Shown here piece by piece: positions 1 through 9,265 of a stretch of DNA of 64,000 nt (the stretch's first letter is position 1; each line of letters opens with the position of its first letter). The stretch is from the NCBI RefSeq assembly GCF_003254665.1, contig NZ_QHGY01000001.1:992001-1056000 (forward strand), read 5' to 3'. The notes under the pieces are model-generated. The model saw only the letters and a list, made by a program, of their open reading frames with translations. It was not told the origin of the DNA and made no database searches. Position numbers and translations under genes: made by a program. The DNA comes from Billgrantia lactosivorans (lineage in GTDB: Bacteria; Pseudomonadota; Gammaproteobacteria; Pseudomonadales; Halomonadaceae).

Positions 1-894
1 CTCGTCGGGGCTGATGTCCCCATTTCCGTCGCTGTCGGCGAAGAAATAGGGGAAGGTATCCGCGGCGTAGCCGATCGGCCTTTCGGTCACTTCGGCGGCG
101 TAACGGACGATCGCCTCGCCGAGGCGGGCGCGCAGGGTCTCGATTTCGCCGTGAATGCCTTCGGCGGTGTTACCGTCACCGTCGAAGTCGCCGTGGCGTG
201 TGCGGATTGCAGTGATCTCGTCGACGCCGCGGTGACAGCTCAGGCATGTCTCGGTGGCGACCCGGGTCGTGTGGGGATCATGGCAGGAGGTACAGTTGCT
301 CGCGCTCGGCACGTGCGGGAAGCGCCCCACATAGTCGCGCCCGGCATACTGGTAGCCGCCGCGAACGTGCGCGCCGTGCAGCGTCGCCGCCGCGACAGCA
401 TAGTGCACGTTGATGAAGCCGAGCTCGGAGACGACCGCGTCCTCGTCGAGGCCCTCGACCCGTGCGGCGACCGTGTCGCTGGACGCACGCCCCTGATGGC
501 AGGCCGTGCAGACCGCCGCCTCGCCCAGCGCCGTGACGCTGGCACCCGACGGAAACGTCACCGCGTCGAGCTCATGCGCGGCGGTGGTATGGCAGGAGGC
601 GCAGCCAATCGGCGCATTGATCGCCGCCGGGGCGTCGACGGCGCCCGCCGCGCTGCCGTCTGCGCCCAGGTAGTCGATAAAGCCCGGCTGGGAATGGCAG
701 GCCGCGCAGCTCGTCGGTACCTCGCCTTCCGCATTCCAGTACGTGAACGCCGGCGAGCGGTAGTCGCCGTGCGGCGCCGCGAGCCACGCCGCGACGATCG
801 CGGAGAGCGCCGCGTCGTCATCCTGCGCCAGGGCAGGAGATGCCAAGGCAAGCGTCGCAATGACGGCAATACGACGAATACACTGGCTCCACAT
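1..894 (-). CDS. Secreted multihaem cytochrome c, C-terminus cut by window edge
   Basis: The frame is open from the ATG at 894 down to base 1, so only the first 298 residues are present. Residues 1-23 form a signal peptide (positive start, hydrophobic core, ALAQ cleavage region), so the protein is exported. Five CxxCH haem c motifs are visible at about residues 63, 98, 129, 201 and 217. Two Asp-rich loops of EF-hand type (near residues 236-243 and near 290) suggest calcium binding. A purine-rich ribosome site (AAGGGGAGGG) precedes the ATG. It is divergent from a ferric-reductase-like membrane protein 118 bp away, so a shared electron-transfer role is inferred. The exact cytochrome family and total haem number cannot be given because the C-terminus is missing. 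Confidence 0.85.
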   Translation of the reverse strand, partial: MWSQCIRRIAVIATLALASPALAQDDDAALSAIVAAWLAAPHGDYRSPAFTYWNAEGEVPTSCAACHSQPGFIDYLGADGSAAGAVDAPAAINAPIGCASCHTTAAHELDAVTFPSGASVTALGEAAVCTACHQGRASSDTVAARVEGLDEDAVVSELGFINVHYAVAAATLHGAHVRGGYQYAGRDYVGRFPHVPSASNCTSCHDPHTTRVATETCLSCHRGVDEITAIRTRHGDFDGDGNTAEGIHGEIETLRARLGEAIVRYAAEVTERPIGYAADTFPYFFADSDGNGDISPDE

Positions 895-1012
895 AGCGCC
901 GCCCTCCCCTTGCTGCTGCCCCGCAGCCGGATAGCACGGGCGCCCGAGGCCCGTGTCGTCCGGGTTTGGTCTATCTTCGATCATAGACGAGGGACTTACA
1001 TTCGGAAACACA

Positions 1013-2485
1013 ATGACAGACCCTGAAGACAGCGCCTCCCATGAGACCGGCCACCATGCGATTCGCCTGCCGGGCCCCGTCCTTGCCGCCCTCTACCTCG
1101 GCGTCGTCCTGCTGCCGCTCGCGGTGGCGCTGTTCGGCCGCGCCGCGCCGGGCGATCATTGGGAGCGGGCGGCGGCGGCCCTCGGCATGGTCGCGGTCGT
1201 CGCGATGGCGGTACAGTTCGTGACCTCGGGCCGCTTTGATCGCGTCTCGCGCCATCTCGGCATCGACAAGATCATGGCGTTCCACAAGATCGCGGCGTGG
1301 TGGGTCCTGGTCGCGGTGGTGCTGCATCCGCTGTTCTACGTCCTGCCCACCTGGCTCGACGCACCGGCGCTGGGGCGCGAGCGGCTCGAGGTCTACCTGA
1401 CCTCGCCGCACTACCGCAGCGGGGTCGTGGCCTGGGCCGCCTTCGCGCTGCTGCTCGTCACGTCGCTGCTTCGCGAGAAACTGCCGTGGCGCTACGAGAC
1501 CTGGCGCGCCACGCACCTGCCGCTCGGGGTCCTGGCGGTGGCGGGCAGCCTCCACCATGCCTTCGCGGCCGGCCGGTTCACCGCCGCCGCGCCGCTGCCG
1601 CCGATCTGGCTCGCCACCGGCGCCGCCGTCGCGGCGGTGGTCGGGGTGCTCTATGGCTGGCGCTGGTACAAGCTGCACCGGCATCCGTGGACGCTCGCCA
1701 GCGTCTCGCGCGTCGCCGACCGGATGTGGCAGCTGCATGTCGAGCCCGCCCCCGGCACGCCACCCCTGGTCTACCACGCCGGCCAGTTCGTCTGGCTGAC
1801 CGTCGGGCGGCGACGGTTTCCGCTCCTGGACCACCCCTTCTCGCTCTCCGACAGCCCCCTCGACCCCGGCACCAGGCTGATCATCAAGGAGGTGGGGGAC
1901 TTCACGAGTACGGTGGGCACGCTGATTCCCGGTACGCCGATCGGGCTCGACGGACCCTACGGCGAATTCGTGCTGGAGGGCAGCGACGCCAAGGCCGTGA
2001 TCCTGATCGCGGGCGGGGTCGGCATCGCACCGATCATGGGTCTGCTGCGCGACATGCTGGCGCGGGGCGAGCGGCGTCCCGTGCGGCTCGCCTACGCCGT
2101 CGGCGCCCCGGCGAACTTCGCCTGCCTCGACGAGATCGAAGCGGCCCGCGCGCGTCTCGACCTTCGCGTGCTCCTGCTTTCCGAGACCACCGCCCCCGGC
2201 TATCGAGGAGAGGTCGGCCGGCTCGATCGGCAACGGCTTTCCACGCTTCTCGAAGGGCTCGATCCGACACGCTCTGTCGTGCTCATGTGCGGCCCCGGCG
2301 GGATGGTCACGGCGGTCTCGGACGCGCTTCTCGACGTGGGCATGCCGATGCGGCGCATCCTCTACGAGCGCTTCGACTACGCCGCCGGTTCGTCGCGCCA
2401 GGATCGCCGCCGCACCCGCCGCTTTGCCGCCATCGGCGCCGGCCTGGCCCTGGGGGTGGCGATATTCGCGCTGGCCGCCAGCTGA
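1013..2485 (+). CDS. Ferric-reductase-like transmembrane flavocytochrome with FAD/NAD(P) domain
   Basis: A 490-residue protein with about six N-terminal membrane helices (residues ~20-210) carrying paired histidines (FHK...LHP, ATH...LHH) typical of di-haem ferric reductase or NOX-like domains. A ferredoxin-reductase module follows: HPFSLSD for FAD binding, AGGVGIAPIMG for the nucleotide pyrophosphate, and MCGPGGMV near the C-terminus. A last hydrophobic segment (~470-490) follows an Arg-rich stretch. It probably moves electrons from NAD(P)H across the inner membrane. The ATG at 1013 was preferred over an in-frame GTG at 953 because it begins just before the first helix; the ribosome site is weak. 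The multihaem cytochrome transcribed the other way is a plausible partner. The substrate is unknown. Confidence 0.85.
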   Translation: MTDPEDSASHETGHHAIRLPGPVLAALYLGVVLLPLAVALFGRAAPGDHWERAAAALGMVAVVAMAVQFVTSGRFDRVSRHLGIDKIMAFHKIAAWWVLVAVVLHPLFYVLPTWLDAPALGRERLEVYLTSPHYRSGVVAWAAFALLLVTSLLREKLPWRYETWRATHLPLGVLAVAGSLHHAFAAGRFTAAAPLPPIWLATGAAVAAVVGVLYGWRWYKLHRHPWTLASVSRVADRMWQLHVEPAPGTPPLVYHAGQFVWLTVGRRRFPLLDHPFSLSDSPLDPGTRLIIKEVGDFTSTVGTLIPGTPIGLDGPYGEFVLEGSDAKAVILIAGGVGIAPIMGLLRDMLARGERRPVRLAYAVGAPANFACLDEIEAARARLDLRVLLLSETTAPGYRGEVGRLDRQRLSTLLEGLDPTRSVVLMCGPGGMVTAVSDALLDVGMPMRRILYERFDYAAGSSRQDRRRTRRFAAIGAGLALGVAIFALAAS

Positions 2486-2525
2486 GTGGTGCGACGAGAG
2501 TTGTCGCTACACGGTGCGATAGTCA

Positions 2526-2541
2526 GGCAAGTGCACTTGCC
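2526..2541. promoter_or_regulatory. Perfect 16-bp palindrome, candidate operator
   Basis: GGCAAGTGCACTTGCC is a perfect inverted repeat. It lies directly before the AGGAGG ribosome site (2542-2547) of the gene starting at 2553. A site here could block transcription or translation start of the metallopeptidase-like and WYL genes. The WYL regulator encoded downstream is one possible binder; that is inference. Confidence 0.45.
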
Positions 2542-2552
2542 AGGAGGCCATC

Positions 2553-3185
2553 ATGACGCACCCGACTCTCACCGTGGCGACAAGGACACACGAACGCGAC
2601 GCCTACCAACTGGACAAATGGCTCACCGATCGAGCGCGTTGGCAACAGCACCAACCCCTGACCTGGGCCTTGGCCGGATACCTTCCCCTGGCCATGGATA
2701 CGACACTCGACACGGCCACCACCGATGGCACCCGCATTCGCTTCAACCCCCTATGGAGTGGCGGCCTGGACGATGCCACCCGGTGTCACATTCACGCCCA
2801 CCTGGTCTGGCACTGCGTTGCCGGGCATTTCCTCCCTGCCCCTGTCACCGATCACCATCGCTGGCACCTGGCCTGCGACCATGAAGTCAATGCCGTACTG
2901 CTGCTGCTGGGTATCGCTCTACCCGGCAAGGCCACCTTCTTTCCCGCCTGCATCGGCAAGCCACTGATCGAGATACACGAATGGCTAAAGTTTCACCCCC
3001 ATTTGGCCGAAGAAGAATTAGTGGATCAATTAGAGCCTGCTGAGATGAATTGCACGGCGCTCGCCCGGCAGTGGAGCAATCGCGTCGAATCGCTGCTGGC
3101 AACGCCCGAGGTCGCCTCGGCAAACAGCACGCGAAAGGCGCTTTGGTTGATCCAGCGCATCATGGCTACCGTACGGCACCGTTAG
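2553..3185 (+). CDS. DUF2201-type putative metallopeptidase-like protein, catalytic Glu missing
   Basis: A 210-residue protein. It resembles the N-terminal domain of the VWA-like/DUF2201 putative metallopeptidases: a His-rich helix (about residues 79-90) followed by a WHLACDHEVNAVLL segment and a GIALP turn. In that family the helix reads HExxHxxxxH. Here the aligned stretch is HLVWHCVAGH, so the Glu expected to activate water is Leu. The usual C-terminal VWA-like domain is also absent (relatives are roughly twice as long), and no MoxR ATPase gene lies nearby. It may be a binding-only relic. A strong AGGAGG site precedes the ATG. It lies 43 bp upstream of the WYL regulator in the same direction, so the two are probably co-transcribed. 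Confidence 0.6.
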   Translation: MTHPTLTVATRTHERDAYQLDKWLTDRARWQQHQPLTWALAGYLPLAMDTTLDTATTDGTRIRFNPLWSGGLDDATRCHIHAHLVWHCVAGHFLPAPVTDHHRWHLACDHEVNAVLLLLGIALPGKATFFPACIGKPLIEIHEWLKFHPHLAEEELVDQLEPAEMNCTALARQWSNRVESLLATPEVASANSTRKALWLIQRIMATVRHR

Positions 3186-3228
3186 CCTGAGGAAGCCATC
3201 GAGTTCCGCTATAACTCCAAGGAAAGCC

Positions 3229-4245
3229 ATGTCCGAGAGCCGTGATACTCTGTTTCGCTTTTTGACCATGCTGCAGCTGATCCCGCGCTATCCCGGCCGC
3301 ATCAGCACGCCGGTCTTGCTGGAAAAGTTGCACGAGCGAGGCTTCGTCATCGACAACCGCTCCCTGCAGCGCGACCTGCGCGGACGGCTCTCGCGGTTCT
3401 TCCCCCTTGGCTGCGACGACAGCGAGAAGCCCTACCGCTGGTACTTCGATCGCGACTACCACTGCGACCTGCCGGCACTCGACGTACCGAGCGCTCTGAC
3501 CCTTGTGCTGGCCGAAGAATACCTGAAGGGGTTGCTACCACCGGTTGTGATCGGCCAGTTGGCGCCACAATTCCGAAGCGCACGGCAACTTCTGGATGAG
3601 ATGCAGCGCAACGGGCTGAGCCAGTGGGCCAGGCGCGTGCGCGCGATACCCAACGGCAAGGCCCTCATCCCCGCCCAACTCGAGGAAGCCACCTGGCAGA
3701 CCGTTGCCCAGGCGCTGCTGGAGCAGCGGTCGCTGGATGTGACCTACCTCTCGCGCAGTCGGGAGGAGCGCAAGACGTTCACCCTACATCCGCAGGGCAT
3801 GGTCAGCCGCCACAGCGTGACCTACCTGCTCGCCACCGTGAACGACTACAACGATATCCGCCAGTTCGCCATGCAGCGCATTGAAGCCGCTGCCTTCAGC
3901 GAGGCCGCGTGGCGGGAGTCCGCGGACTTCAACCTGGACGACTACATCGCGAGCGGTGCCTTCGGCTACCCGCAAGGGAAGGCTGACGTCCGGCTGGTCG
4001 CCCACATCGAGCCCCAGGTCGCCTGGCTGCTGACGGAAACACCGCTGGCCGAAAAGCAGACCCTCACACCACTTTCCGACAGCGACTGGTACCAATTGGA
4101 AGCGTTAGTGCCGAATGATCAGCAAACCCTGTGGTGGCTGAGAGGGATGGGTGCCAGCGTAGAGGTCATTGAGCCACAGGACTGGAAGGAGGAAATACTT
4201 TCATGTGCTAGGAAAATTTTATCCAGACAACACCAGCAGGCATAA
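3229..4245 (+). CDS. WYL-domain transcriptional regulator
   Basis: A 338-residue protein. Residues ~1-70 form a winged-helix domain (ending in RSLQRDLRGRLSRFFPLG). A WYL domain follows at ~160-235, with conserved blocks HPQGMVSR, YLLATVND and FAMQRIEAA, then a C-terminal extension domain. This is the architecture of regulators such as BrxR and CapW that often control BREX, CBASS and other defence loci, probably through a ligand sensed by WYL. AAGGAAA precedes the ATG. It follows the DUF2201-like gene by 43 bp. Which genes it controls is not shown; the defence operon starts 12 kb away, while the palindrome at 2526 is close. Confidence 0.85.
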   Translation: MSESRDTLFRFLTMLQLIPRYPGRISTPVLLEKLHERGFVIDNRSLQRDLRGRLSRFFPLGCDDSEKPYRWYFDRDYHCDLPALDVPSALTLVLAEEYLKGLLPPVVIGQLAPQFRSARQLLDEMQRNGLSQWARRVRAIPNGKALIPAQLEEATWQTVAQALLEQRSLDVTYLSRSREERKTFTLHPQGMVSRHSVTYLLATVNDYNDIRQFAMQRIEAAAFSEAAWRESADFNLDDYIASGAFGYPQGKADVRLVAHIEPQVAWLLTETPLAEKQTLTPLSDSDWYQLEALVPNDQQTLWWLRGMGASVEVIEPQDWKEEILSCARKILSRQHQQA

Positions 4246-4297
4246 ATAAAATTTAATCAGAAACAATTGTTTTAGAATTCACCAAGGCGACAATGAA

Positions 4298-4840
4298 ATG
4301 AGTAAAACCAATACCCATGATGTTCTAACAAGCATTTCCGATGAGGAAATTTCATTGAGCGGCGCCAGAGCAACCATGGAAGATATTCCTAATCATAGCC
4401 CCGAAAAAAAGGAGCACGAACAAGAAACCCTACCGCAAGAAACAGCCATAAAAACCAATACTAAAAGCACGAATGAAGAGAAAGCAAGCGAAGAAATAAA
4501 TAGAGAAATAAGCGAGAACGAAAAAAATTATTCAGACGAGGGGTTCTGGAAAAAAGTCACTAAATATGCAAAAAAAGCGGGCGAAAAAACCCTGTCGCCT
4601 GCGATGAAGCTCTATTATTCGGCACAAGACCCAGATACGCCTACGTGGGCAAAAACCACAATGTATGGAGCTTTAGGTTATTTCATTTCCCCAGTAGATG
4701 CAATACCTGATTTAACGCCGGTATTAGGTTATACCGATGACATAGGAATTTTGGTTGGAGCAATCGGAGTGGTAGCGGCCCACATCAAAGACGAGCACGC
4801 AGAAAAAGCAAAGGAAACTCTCTTACGCTGGTTTAGTTAG
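4298..4840 (+). CDS. DUF1232 (YkvA-like) protein
   Basis: A 180-residue protein of clearly lower GC content than the surroundings. Residues 1-75 are hydrophilic, rich in Glu, Lys, Asn and Thr, and probably disordered. Residues ~85-178 match the DUF1232/YkvA family, whose hallmark is the stretch GYFISPVDAIPDLTPVLG followed by YTDDIGIL and a hydrophobic helix, so it is probably membrane-associated. The biochemical function of the family is unknown. The gene stands alone with an AT-rich leader (4246-4297) and looks horizontally acquired. No partner can be inferred. Confidence 0.75.
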   Translation: MSKTNTHDVLTSISDEEISLSGARATMEDIPNHSPEKKEHEQETLPQETAIKTNTKSTNEEKASEEINREISENEKNYSDEGFWKKVTKYAKKAGEKTLSPAMKLYYSAQDPDTPTWAKTTMYGALGYFISPVDAIPDLTPVLGYTDDIGILVGAIGVVAAHIKDEHAEKAKETLLRWFS

Positions 4841-4912
4841 CGCAAGCAGCAGCATTCATGTTACTCACTTGAAACAGCCACTGCAAAAGCAGACAGCAAA
4901 CGCAAGGCAGCG

Positions 4913-4933
4913 CCCCCTCCTTCAAGGAGGGGG
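4913..4933. repeat. Perfect 10-bp inverted repeat hairpin in an intergenic gap
   Basis: CCCCCTCCTT and AAGGAGGGGG are separated by one base. The gap 4841-5045 separates the convergent DUF1232 and Mrr-like genes. A T-rich tract lies on the wrong side for a classical terminator of either gene, so its role is uncertain. It may still stop transcription from both sides as a stable hairpin. Confidence 0.5.
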
Positions 4934-5045
4934 AAAGAAAAAACTTACCAAGACCGTTTAACAGCAATTTTTCAACAAGCACCCCATCACTAACTGGCCT
5001 GATCGTAATCTGTGCATAGTTCATCAAAATTCATACTAAAAATAT

Positions 5046-6017
5046 CTATAGCAGCACGGGGGCATCGGATAACCCAAGTCGACTTCGTGTAATTACAGAT
5101 AAATTTTGGCAATGCTCAAATAGCCAATCCACAAAATCAATGCCATCCATTATCTGGATTCCATCTTTCTCGGCCAAAGCCTTGGTGCTTTCACCTGTAA
5201 CGGCAGTCGTGATCAGCCAGCGCTGGGCATCCTCCTCATCAATTGCGGCGAGCTGCCGGATGCCGTGCTTCCCTGTGACGCCTTGATGATGCTTCACTTG
5301 AATGATAAGTTTGGTAGGATTGAACCGATCCTTTCGGTAAGCCTCAATATCTGCATCTGCAATACCTTCGTAGTGCCGCTTGCTTGGCCGGTGAACATCA
5401 TACCCTTCCAGCTTAAAGAGCTCCATCACCAGCATTTCCATACCATTCCCGCCTCCAGAAAGAAAAATATTACCTTGTTGGATGCGATCTAGCAGTCTCC
5501 TCTTGAAAACTTCAATTGCTTCAATATTTTCAACTTCATGCTGGCTGTTTATGTTACTGAATCCGCCAGATTCTAGCCGAGCATATAGAGTTTCCAGCTC
5601 ATCTGAAAACTCATCCAGCGATGCAACTGCCATTCGAATTTTTAAACGTGTTGCAAGCGCAGTGGAGAGATCATCGCGAGGAACCCTTTTGATTGTCCCA
5701 TCTGGGTCTCTCAAAAATTCTGCACCGACGCGATTTTCGCCATAGCCAACGTCTAATCCAAAGCTCTTCTGACCAGTAGCTCTGGCAAGGAGGATAGCGC
5801 GAGCGACGGGCACCACTATCAAGTCACCGGCACGAATATTAAAGAATCGCCTAATTTGGTTCCCTTTTCTACCTACCTCGACATCCTTCTCACGAAACTC
5901 TGCCATGAGAGAGTCATCAGATGGATGCTCTGAAAAATTCATCTGAGACCAGCCATACCCGACCTTATCTATTTTTGCTAATTCAATCGGGCTTCTCACT
6001 AGTACAACTCTAGCCAC
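5046..6017 (-). CDS. Mrr-like restriction endonuclease
   Basis: A 323-residue protein starting at a GTG with GGAAAG upstream. The C-terminal part (~185-310) carries an Mrr_cat-type PD-(D/E)xK fold: a helix (MEMLVMELFKLEGYDV), a Gly-Ile-Ala-Asp-Ala-Asp strand with the catalytic Asp near residue 215, and IIQVKHHQG near residue 239. The Q-x-K form is usual for Mrr. The N-terminal ~150 residues, containing RAGDLIVVPVA, are a separate domain that I do not recognise with confidence and that may read the DNA substrate. Mrr-type enzymes typically cut modified DNA. The gene is AT-rich. It lies downstream of the type III Res gene but a strong terminator stands between, so it is probably its own unit. 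Confidence 0.8.
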   Translation of the reverse strand: MARVVLVRSPIELAKIDKVGYGWSQMNFSEHPSDDSLMAEFREKDVEVGRKGNQIRRFFNIRAGDLIVVPVARAILLARATGQKSFGLDVGYGENRVGAEFLRDPDGTIKRVPRDDLSTALATRLKIRMAVASLDEFSDELETLYARLESGGFSNINSQHEVENIEAIEVFKRRLLDRIQQGNIFLSGGGNGMEMLVMELFKLEGYDVHRPSKRHYEGIADADIEAYRKDRFNPTKLIIQVKHHQGVTGKHGIRQLAAIDEEDAQRWLITTAVTGESTKALAEKDGIQIMDGIDFVDWLFEHCQNLSVITRSRLGLSDAPVLL

Positions 6018-6045
6018 AAAACTTTCCTTATCTCAATTCCGACAT

Positions 6046-6078
6046 AAAGCCAGGCCTTTGTAGGGCCTGGCTTTTTTT
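6046..6078. terminator. Rho-independent terminator after the restriction operon
   Basis: An 11-bp perfect stem (AAAGCCAGGCC / GGCCTGGCTTT) with a 7-nt loop lies just after the Res stop codon. Seven or more T follow on the plus side and TTTATG on the minus side, so it could end transcription of the minus-strand operon and separate it from mrr. Confidence 0.75.
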
Positions 6079-6080
6079 CT

Positions 6081-9000
6081 TTATCTAACCAAATCCATCA
6101 GCTTGTCATAGGAATCCACGACATCATACTTCACCTTCGCCGTGGCGATAGTGTCGAAGAATTCCGTGGCGCACTTGATTTTGGCCTGCTCGAGCTCTCG
6201 CAGTTCTAGTGATGACATGCTGCCCTTGGTCTCGGCCACGAAGTAGACGTGCTTGACGTCGTTCTCGCTGAAGGCGATGGCCCAGTCAGGGTTGTAATTA
6301 CCCACCGGCGTCGGGATGAAGAAGCTTTTCGGCAGCTTGGCGTAGACCACCACTTCCTTGCCGGTGTCGAGCTCCTCGACGAAGTCACGCTCGATCTTGG
6401 AGTCGGTTACCACGTAGTCGAAGACATGCCGCTTGGCCTTATAGGCTCGATCCAGATGGTTCTCTGGCTTCTCGATAGTGAAGATTTCCCGGCCGTGCTG
6501 CTCGTTGATGGGGTCGTAGCTGATGTGCTCGACCACCATAGTGGCCTTTTGCTCGTTGATCAGCCTGGCAGCCTGGGCCATGAAGTCTTCCGGGTTCATC
6601 CGGTACTGCTTGAAGGTCTTCGGCTGGATCTTGGAGAGAATCGCCGCGACGGTGCGCCGCGTCAGCTGCGTGGCCTCGGCCAGGCGGCCGATCAGGTCGT
6701 ACTGGACCGCCGAGTGAAGCGAACCGTCATGCTTGACCCGCTCGCTCTCGTTGACGGTGAAGGCCTGCCCGCTGGTCATGTCCTGGTAGCTGGCTTCGGC
6801 CTTCTGGGTGCCGCGCTCCACCTGGTACTCCAGGCGCTTCACACCGAGCTTCAGGTCAAGGTAGCCCACGCATTTCTCGATTAGCTCGTTGGAGTCGAAG
6901 CTGACGGAGTAGGCCGCTTTGCGGTTGATGCGCTCCCAGAGCTCCTGAAATTCCTTCTTGTGGAAGTTGTCGTTGAGCGGATTCAGCTTCGCCTTGCGAC
7001 CATCCTCGATGTGCGGCAGTTGGGCGTTGCTGAAGACGCTGTCGATCAGCTGAAAGACCTGCTGTGCATGGGGCTGCAGCGACTCCGGGAGATCGGCCAG
7101 GGTGCCCTCTTCCTTGGCCTGATGGTAGGCCTCGGTGATGTGGTCTGCGCTATCCGTGTAGTCGTGCTTGAGCAGGTAGCGGTAGATCTCCTTGGCCATA
7201 GCCGACGTGACCTCTACCTCGCCCTCATCCGACACGAGCAGCTTGCCGATGAAGTAGGCCTCATCGGCGACCCGCGGGCGCTCGGAGAGATCGTTGCTGA
7301 TATCGCGCTGCAAGGCGGTGACGAAGTCCTTGTAGCTCTCGCTGGCGACCACCGTCAGCTCGTTGATGTCGTGCACCGTCAGCGGGTCGTCCATGCGGTC
7401 CCCCAGCTGGTTGACCGCCAGGCGCAGGCCGCGCCCGACCTCTTGGCGCCGGGAGATGGTGTTGTCGCTGTGCTTCAGCGTGCAGATGACGAACACGTTG
7501 GGGTTGTCCCAGCCCTCCCGCAGTGCGGAGTGGGAGAAGATGAAGCGCGTGGGCTCCTCGAAGGAGAGCAGGCGCTCCTTGTCCTTCAAGATCAGGTCGT
7601 AGGCATCGACATCGTCCGTCTCGGTCGAGCGCGCCTTGGTCTTGGGGTCGACGAGGCGCTTGGACTTCTTGTCGATGGAGAAGTAGCCGTTGTGGGTATC
7701 CGATGCGCTGATGCCCTTCAGGTAACGGTTGTACTCGCTGTCTTCCAGGGTCAGCACCTGGTTGAGCTGGTGGTTGTACTCCTCCTCGAAGATCCGGGCG
7801 TACTCGCCCAGCACCTCACCGCCCTCATCGTACTGGCGGTACTTGGCCACCTCGTCGATGAAGAACAGGGTGAGCACCTTGACCCCCTGGGAGAACAGCA
7901 ACTGCTCCTTCTTGAAATGTGCCTTGACCGCCTCGCGGATCTGGATCTGGCGCAGCGCCTTCTCGGTGACATCGACGGTGACCTCTCCAGCGGTGAGCTC
8001 GACGCCGTTGGTGAAGCTGAGCTGATCGATCCTGGCATCAATATCCGAGACGACGAATCCCTTGTACTGGTCCAGCCCATCCGACAGCTCATGCAGGTTG
8101 TCACCCTTGCCCAGCTTGCGGCGCTTGCGCTTCACGCCGCTGGCCGACTTCTCCTCGTACTCGACCCAGGCCACAGGAGGCTTGTTCTTGGCCGTCTCGA
8201 TATTTTCCAGGTAGAGGTAGGCATCGGTGCCGGTGAGGCCCTTGGTGGTGACGCCATGCACCGAGATCTTCTTCACCAGCTTCTGGTTGTAGGCGTCCAA
8301 GGCATCCAGGCGGTGGATCTTGTTGTAGGTCGTCTTGTGGGTCGCCGAGTAGCGGACGATGAACAGCGGGTTGAACTCGCTCAGTGAGCTGAGCGTCTTG
8401 CCCCCTTCCATCTTCTGCGGTTCATCGAGGAACAGGATCGGTCGGTTGGCCTTGATGACGTCGATGGGGCGGCGCGACTGGAAGTCATCCAGCTCATCGT
8501 AGATGCGGCGGTTGTCGGCACCACGAGAGTTGAAGGCCTGCACGTTGATGACCATCACGCTGATGCCGGCATCCGAGGAGAAGCTTTCCAGGTTGTGCAG
8601 CTGCTTCGAGTTGTAGATGAAGAAGCGCGCCTTCTCCCCGTAGCTCTCCAGGAAGTGGTCGGCGGTGATCTGCAGCGACTTGTAGACCCCCTCGCGGATG
8701 GCGATGCTGGGCACCACCACGATGAACTTGCTCCAGCCGTAGCGCTGCTTCAGCTCGAACATGCTCTTCAGGTAGACGTAGGTCTTGCCGGTGCCGGTCT
8801 CCATCTCTACATCCAGGTTGTAGGGGCAGCCGGTCTTGTCATCCTTCTTCAAGCCGTCGGAGAGCGGCAGGTTCTGGCGGCGCTGCACGGTCCGGATGTT
8901 GTTCAGGAGCTCAAGCTCCGTCAGCTCCAGCGCGGCGTTCTTGAAGCCGGCGTCGTCGGAATCTGGCGAGGCATACATGTCACGCTGCATTGGCTGCGCC

Positions 9001-9128
9001 AGGGGCGCTGCCTCGCCCGGATCGATACGGTAGCGGATACCGCTGCTGAAGGGCTGGCCAGCAAAGCAGTCCGCCAGCGCCTCGACTGCCCGCGTCTGGT
9101 ACTCCTGAGTCTTGAACTTGAGCTTCAT
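6081..9128 (-). CDS. res: Type III restriction enzyme, Res subunit
   Basis: A 1015-residue helicase-nuclease. Walker A TGTGKT is at 111-116. The DEAD-like motif reads [11 protein letters not shown] near 235, and motif III is [21 protein letters not shown] and the motif VI region [10 protein letters not shown] are intact. The C-terminal nuclease shows NPDWAIAF near 946 and VAETKG near 964, the PD-x(n)-(E)xK pattern of type III Res proteins. It should cut DNA after ATP-dependent communication between two unmethylated sites, in complex with Mod. AAGGAAGG precedes the ATG. An 88-bp gap with repeated CTTTCTGCA words separates it from the AlbA_2 gene upstream. In classical type III loci Res directly follows Mod; here another gene lies between them. 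Confidence 0.93.
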   Translation of the reverse strand: MKLKFKTQEYQTRAVEALADCFAGQPFSSGIRYRIDPGEAAPLAQPMQRDMYASPDSDDAGFKNAALELTELELLNNIRTVQRRQNLPLSDGLKKDDKTGCPYNLDVEMETGTGKTYVYLKSMFELKQRYGWSKFIVVVPSIAIREGVYKSLQITADHFLESYGEKARFFIYNSKQLHNLESFSSDAGISVMVINVQAFNSRGADNRRIYDELDDFQSRRPIDVIKANRPILFLDEPQKMEGGKTLSSLSEFNPLFIVRYSATHKTTYNKIHRLDALDAYNQKLVKKISVHGVTTKGLTGTDAYLYLENIETAKNKPPVAWVEYEEKSASGVKRKRRKLGKGDNLHELSDGLDQYKGFVVSDIDARIDQLSFTNGVELTAGEVTVDVTEKALRQIQIREAVKAHFKKEQLLFSQGVKVLTLFFIDEVAKYRQYDEGGEVLGEYARIFEEEYNHQLNQVLTLEDSEYNRYLKGISASDTHNGYFSIDKKSKRLVDPKTKARSTETDDVDAYDLILKDKERLLSFEEPTRFIFSHSALREGWDNPNVFVICTLKHSDNTISRRQEVGRGLRLAVNQLGDRMDDPLTVHDINELTVVASESYKDFVTALQRDISNDLSERPRVADEAYFIGKLLVSDEGEVEVTSAMAKEIYRYLLKHDYTDSADHITEAYHQAKEEGTLADLPESLQPHAQQVFQLIDSVFSNAQLPHIEDGRKAKLNPLNDNFHKKEFQELWERINRKAAYSVSFDSNELIEKCVGYLDLKLGVKRLEYQVERGTQKAEASYQDMTSGQAFTVNESERVKHDGSLHSAVQYDLIGRLAEATQLTRRTVAAILSKIQPKTFKQYRMNPEDFMAQAARLINEQKATMVVEHISYDPINEQHGREIFTIEKPENHLDRAYKAKRHVFDYVVTDSKIERDFVEELDTGKEVVVYAKLPKSFFIPTPVGNYNPDWAIAFSENDVKHVYFVAETKGSMSSLELRELEQAKIKCATEFFDTIATAKVKYDVVDSYDKLMDLVR

Positions 9129-9134
9129 GGCCTT

Positions 9135-9265
9135 CCTTTCTGCACCGGCATCGGAGCCTGCAGAAAGGGCTCTCGATGCTTTAATTTTAAAATCAATGGC
9201 TTAAACAAAAATTCGTTCAGTCTCTTTCTGCAGAGCCGCCGTTTCTTTCTGCAGACCTTTCTGCA
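9135..9265. repeat. Cluster of CTTTCTGCA words, candidate regulatory site or recombination scar
   Basis: CTTTCTGCA occurs at 9136, 9224, 9245 and 9257 in one orientation, with an inverted copy ending at 9168. The pair at 9135-9144 and 9159-9168 is a perfect 10-bp inverted repeat beside the Res ribosome site. The other copies lie in the last codons of the AlbA_2 gene, where they encode a repeated SAER motif. Between them is an AT-rich spacer (9175-9216). The pattern could be an operator array or slipped-strand repeat growth. Confidence 0.5.

Noticed and set aside
4913..4933. The perfect hairpin as a Rho-independent terminator
   Set aside because: No T-run follows it in either gene's direction, so it was listed only as an inverted repeat.
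4833..5027. A small 64-codon minus-strand frame between DUF1232 and mrr
   Set aside because: It spans the perfect hairpin, has no ribosome site and shows no family features.
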